This document shows positions 61,265-64,000 of a stretch of 64,000 nucleotides of DNA, in pieces; the stretch's first letter is position 1; every line of letters begins with the position of its first letter. The stretch covers positions 30,182,201 through 30,246,200 of the forward strand of contig CM034548.1 in assembly GCA_020055645.1 (NCBI GenBank), in the 5' to 3' direction. The translations under genes were made by a program, and so were the position numbers. The stretch comes from Tomocerus qinae. Taxonomy: Eukaryota > Arthropoda > Collembola > Entomobryomorpha > Tomoceridae. The notes below the pieces were generated by a model that made no database searches, was not told where the DNA came from, and saw nothing but the letters and a program-made list of their open reading frames with translations.

Positions 61265-61966
61265 TCAGTAATGTCTTCTATTACTGGGGCGGGCGATGTT
61301 CTCACGGCGCTTTAAGTGTCTTTTAACAGCCAGCCGTCTTTCTTCTTCCCTTTCCTGGGCGATTTTCTGCTGTCGCGCCAGCATTCTTAATCGTGACTCT
61401 TTTTGTTCCGACAAAAAGTAATTTCGATTTTTGAACATTTCATTTCTTCGCGACCCTTCTTCCTTGGTCAAACGTGATGTTTTGCCCTTATATTCATGCC
61501 GTCCTTTCGGTTTCAATGAAAAGTCCACAATCTTCACCTCCTTCAAGTTTGGCCTACTCCGGTATAATGAACTGGAAGAAGCCCAACACTCACCTCCAAA
61601 GGCAAGGCATTTTCGGCACAATTCATGCTTATGGCTTCCACGGTTGTTCAAATTGCGTTCATCACCCTCCACCATGCTTACGTATGCCTTGTATACTTGA
61701 TAACTCTTCGGATAGACTTTACAACCGTTGCACCGTTTGCAAAACAACCCTTCAGGAGACTCTTTATTCTTCATTGTAAACTTGCACTCTTTGCAATGAT
61801 AGTAGAATAGCTTCTCCATATGAATGGCTTTGGACTCATTGCTGCAGCGGTTGCACTTCTGGCCGAAATCCTTCCAGGATTTACAACTGTTCCAACGGTG
61901 ATGGCAACCGGGGCATTTATATTCTCCATACATGGGGAAATCAACTCCTTCAATTTTCACTTCCAT
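61265..61966 (-). CDS. 3CxxC-type zinc-finger protein, Zar1-like (233 aa)
   Basis: Single coding exon. The start ATG is at 61966; the frame closes at a stop a few codons upstream, and an acceptor TTGCAG just before 61992 indicates a 5' UTR intron. Cysteine pairs: C18/C21, C38/C41, C58/C61, C76/C79 and C117/C120. The pattern CPGCHHRWNS followed by W and QKCNRC, and later ELCRKC, matches the C-terminal 3CxxC domain of zygote-arrest proteins, which bind the 3' UTRs of maternal mRNAs in oocytes. The C-terminal 70 residues are strongly basic and probably helical (ARQQKIAQEREEERR). Vertebrate Zar1 has the domain at its C-terminus; here it is N-terminal and followed by the basic tail. Other 3CxxC families, such as receptor-transporting proteins, are alternatives. 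Confidence 0.82.
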   Translation of the reverse strand: MEVKIEGVDFPMYGEYKCPGCHHRWNSCKSWKDFGQKCNRCSNESKAIHMEKLFYYHCKECKFTMKNKESPEGLFCKRCNGCKVYPKSYQVYKAYVSMVEGDERNLNNRGSHKHELCRKCLAFGGECWASSSSLYRSRPNLKEVKIVDFSLKPKGRHEYKGKTSRLTKEEGSRRNEMFKNRNYFLSEQKESRLRMLARQQKIAQEREEERRLAVKRHLKRRENIARPSNRRHY

Positions 61967-62369
61967 TTTCAATTTCGAGCATTAATCCTGGGCTGCAATA
62001 AAAAAAAACAATTTTAATAGTTAGTATAATGTAAATTAAACTGTTATCTTTAAAACAGCTGATAAATACCCGAAACCCGTTAAATTGTAGATTTCCAATA
62101 TTATTTAGTAAAACACATTACATAATTCCGAATACCCATCAACAGAAAGCGCTGCTACAGTTGATTACTCATTCATCGTTGACATAAAAAAGTTACAATA
62201 ATGGTAATAAAACAAAATTTAGTGCCGAAAAATAATTAAAATATTTATACTCCATAAATTATCGTACTTGGATCAGTTGAATGAGTTAAAACTCTAACCT
62301 CACAAATCTGCCTACAGAAAAGCAAAATCTATTTCCCAGAGGAAGGGTTCTCTACATTAACAATTAGTG

Positions 62370-62515
62370 TATGGTCGATGAGTCACATGGTACCAATGTA
62401 TTAGAGTAGGGAGTACATTTCCTCCAAGGAGGAAGTGTACTCCCTACTCTTTTAACATTGTATTGCTATATATATACTGTTATTATTATAGGTATAGCAT
62501 TAAGTAGAAATCTCG
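62370..62515. repeat. Hairpin repeat family C, copy 1 (uninterrupted)
   Basis: Core palindrome with 23-bp arms at 62403-62425 and 62428-62450 (one mismatch, AA centre), followed by CTTTTAACATTGTATTGCTAT, an AT-rich stretch and CATTAAGTAGAAATCTCGGC at about 62497-62515. The same order of blocks recurs at 63340-64000 with an insertion. Confidence 0.8.
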
Positions 62516-62842
62516 GCCTCAGCCTGGGATTACTCGCCCTCAAAACTCCGACCACCTCAGTTGGAGTTGGAGGTAATTTTGAAGGCGAGTTAATTCGCTA
62601 TAACAATTAATGTTTGCGAGCAGCATTGCAAACAACAAACAACCATGGAAAGTCGCCTCGTCAAAGAGACCAATAGGAATCTAGTCTATTGAATATTGAA
62701 TCTAGTCTATAGAATATTGTTAGAATGATAGGGATCACTATGTCTCTACTTAACTAATGTGTACTGTATAATATGCACGATTAATAGACTAGCTAAAAAT
62801 ATAAAATTAAATATTATATAAAATGACCGACGTCCAAGTTAG

Positions 62843-62949
62843 AATTGACGTTTTCACGTGTAGGCACTTTTGGTGGGCAGAACATGAACAAGGTACATGG
62901 ACCGTCTATGTTGGCCCACCAAAAGTGCCTAACCGTGAAAACGTCAATT
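62843..62949. mobile_element. 107-bp inverted-repeat element (MITE-like)
   Basis: Arms 62843-62878 and 62914-62949 are complementary over 36 bp with two adjacent mismatches; a 35-base loop lies between. TTAG is found at the left boundary (62839-62842) and at the right end (62947-62950), a possible short target duplication overlapping the arm. It has no coding capacity. Confidence 0.75.
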
Positions 62950-63339
62950 AGTGTCCTCGGGGAAGAATTACTAATTGTCACTCAGATCAGTATGTCAAGT
63001 TCGTTACACAGTTTAAATATTCACAACAGTTTAATCCAATTGATAGTATCCTAGGACAAGTAACAGAACAGACAACTATAGTTCGACCACGCGGTCGGGT
63101 AGCTCGTGCAGAAGTGTTCGTTCGTTATACTCGTCTTTCTGTGCTTGGCTTCTTTTGGCTCGTAGGCTTTGAGTCACCTGCTTTGCATAATTCATATTTG
63201 AATCTTTCGCTCTGACTCCAACAACTCGATGGCTAATACGATGCGCAGGCTGTATAACAGAGCCTAAAATATCACTAGGTTAAACTCGTACGTAGTGCAT
63301 ACACCAAACCGAGAGAGCAATCTGTACACTGCAGACAGG

Positions 63340-64000
63340 TGTATGAGCGATGGTCACATGGTCTCTTTGTAAAAGAGTACGGAGAACACCAAACTCCCGG
63401 AGGAGGTGTTCTCCTAACTCTTTTAACATTGTATTGCTATTTATATACTACTAGTTGAACCCAGCTAAGGGGCGAACCTGGCACTCAAGAGAAATTAAGC
63501 AGGCCACCCATCACAGTAATAAAAACAATTCCGGTTCAAATGGGGAATAATAAAAGATTATTTTTATTAACCACCCCAGAATGTTCCTCTTTAAAATCAA
63601 AAAAATATGATCCCGGGATTTTGGAAAAGGAATTGTCTTCTTTAGCTAATTATTTCCATTCAATCACCAATAATCATCTTATGTGAATTCGTATTATTGT
63701 TCTGATGTTATAATAATATTATGAAACAACTCAATTCGTTGGTTTAGAGGGAGGGGCATGCGCATTTTACTTTTGTGCTCTCAAGGAACATGCATATATT
63801 ATGTTGATAGTTGATGGGAGGAAGCCATGTGCAAAAGAGTTACAGCTAGCACTTGCGCTATACTTGAGAGAGGGCGTTTTACGTTACGTAATATATGGAG
63901 GTTTCCTAGGCTCTCCTACCAAGACATAGATAGTCAGGTATTAGTGCGATTATATTATAGAATTATTATTATATGAATAACATTAAGTAGAAATCTCGGC
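63340..64000. repeat. Hairpin repeat family C, copy 2, interrupted and cut by the window edge
   Basis: GATGGTCACATGG, a 17-bp-arm imperfect hairpin (about 63373-63420) and CTTTTAACATTGTATTGCTAT match copy 1. The similarity then stops near 63450, and resumes at about 63963 with TTATTATTAT and CATTAAGTAGAAATCTCGGC up to the window end. The roughly 510 intervening bases are family B copy 2. Confidence 0.8.
63451..63962. mobile_element. Dispersed repeat family B, copy 2, inserted in family C
   Basis: Near-full-length match to about 10094-10660 (CAGCTAAGGGGCGAACCTGG ... CCTAGGCTCTCCTACCAAG ... GATAGTCAGGTATTAG). It lies exactly where family C copy 1 has no sequence, so it behaves as a discrete inserted unit. 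Its ends are AT-rich, so the exact boundaries are uncertain by several bases. Confidence 0.75.

Larger units (their letters stand above)
61993..64000. other. Repeat cluster upstream of the Zar1-like gene
   Basis: Contains the promoter and 5' UTR exon or exons of the Zar1-like gene, none of which I can place. It also holds the hairpin family C copies (62370-62515 and 63340-64000), a 36-bp-arm inverted repeat (62843-62949) and dispersed family B copy 2 (63451-63962). No coding sequence is recognised. Confidence 0.6.

Noticed and set aside
61431..61810. Plus-strand open frames over the Zar1-like gene
   Set aside because: They are shadows of the minus-strand coding exon, whose cysteine pattern is clearly meaningful.

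Overview
The window is eukaryotic DNA, AT-rich, with genes split into many short exons bounded by GT...AG introns. It most likely comes from an arthropod, probably a hexapod. The evidence is two zinc-finger genes with a ZAD-type N-terminal C4 domain (a family expanded in arthropods) and a short run of the arthropod telomere word TTAGG. I cannot name the species. There is no bacterial operon structure, CRISPR array, or recognisable virus or toxin gene.

Layout. (1) 1-3.2 kb: non-coding AT-rich DNA with degenerate repeats and hairpins. (2) 12.8-3.2 kb, minus strand: a complete diaphanous-type formin of 17 coding exons, joined in frame to 1108 residues. Its 3.7-kb third intron is full of dispersed repeats. 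(3) 15.5-18.9 kb, plus strand, divergent from the formin: a mitochondrial poly(A) polymerase of 7 exons with two competing 3' ends. A large fold-back sequence sits in its first intron. (4) 19.5-21.0 kb: a long satellite-like array of roughly 16-bp units, followed by a MITE with target-site duplication. (5) 23.1-27.0 kb and 32.2-35.2 kb, plus strand: two paralogous ZAD/C2H2 zinc-finger genes whose splice phases correspond almost exon by exon, with two intron differences. Three tandem or fold-back repeats lie between them. (6) 35.2-61.3 kb: a 26-kb gene desert between two convergent genes, in which I recognise no repeat element until about 59.9 kb. (7) 62.0-61.3 kb, minus strand: a single-coding-exon 3CxxC zinc-finger protein resembling the C-terminal domain of zygote-arrest (Zar1) proteins. 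(8) 62.4-64.0 kb: a repeat cluster in which one dispersed repeat is nested inside another.

The genes do not form a pathway. The formin acts on actin, the polymerase on mitochondrial mRNA, the two ZAD proteins are probable DNA-binding regulators, and the Zar1-like protein is a probable RNA-binding protein. The observations most worth following are the alternative 3' ends of the polymerase, the clean intron gain or loss between the zinc-finger paralogues, a second DAD-like motif at the formin C-terminus, the satellite array that repeats a TGACG site in most units, and the repeat-free convergent desert.

All exon coordinates were worked out by hand from splice signals, reading-frame continuity and family similarity, without transcript data.
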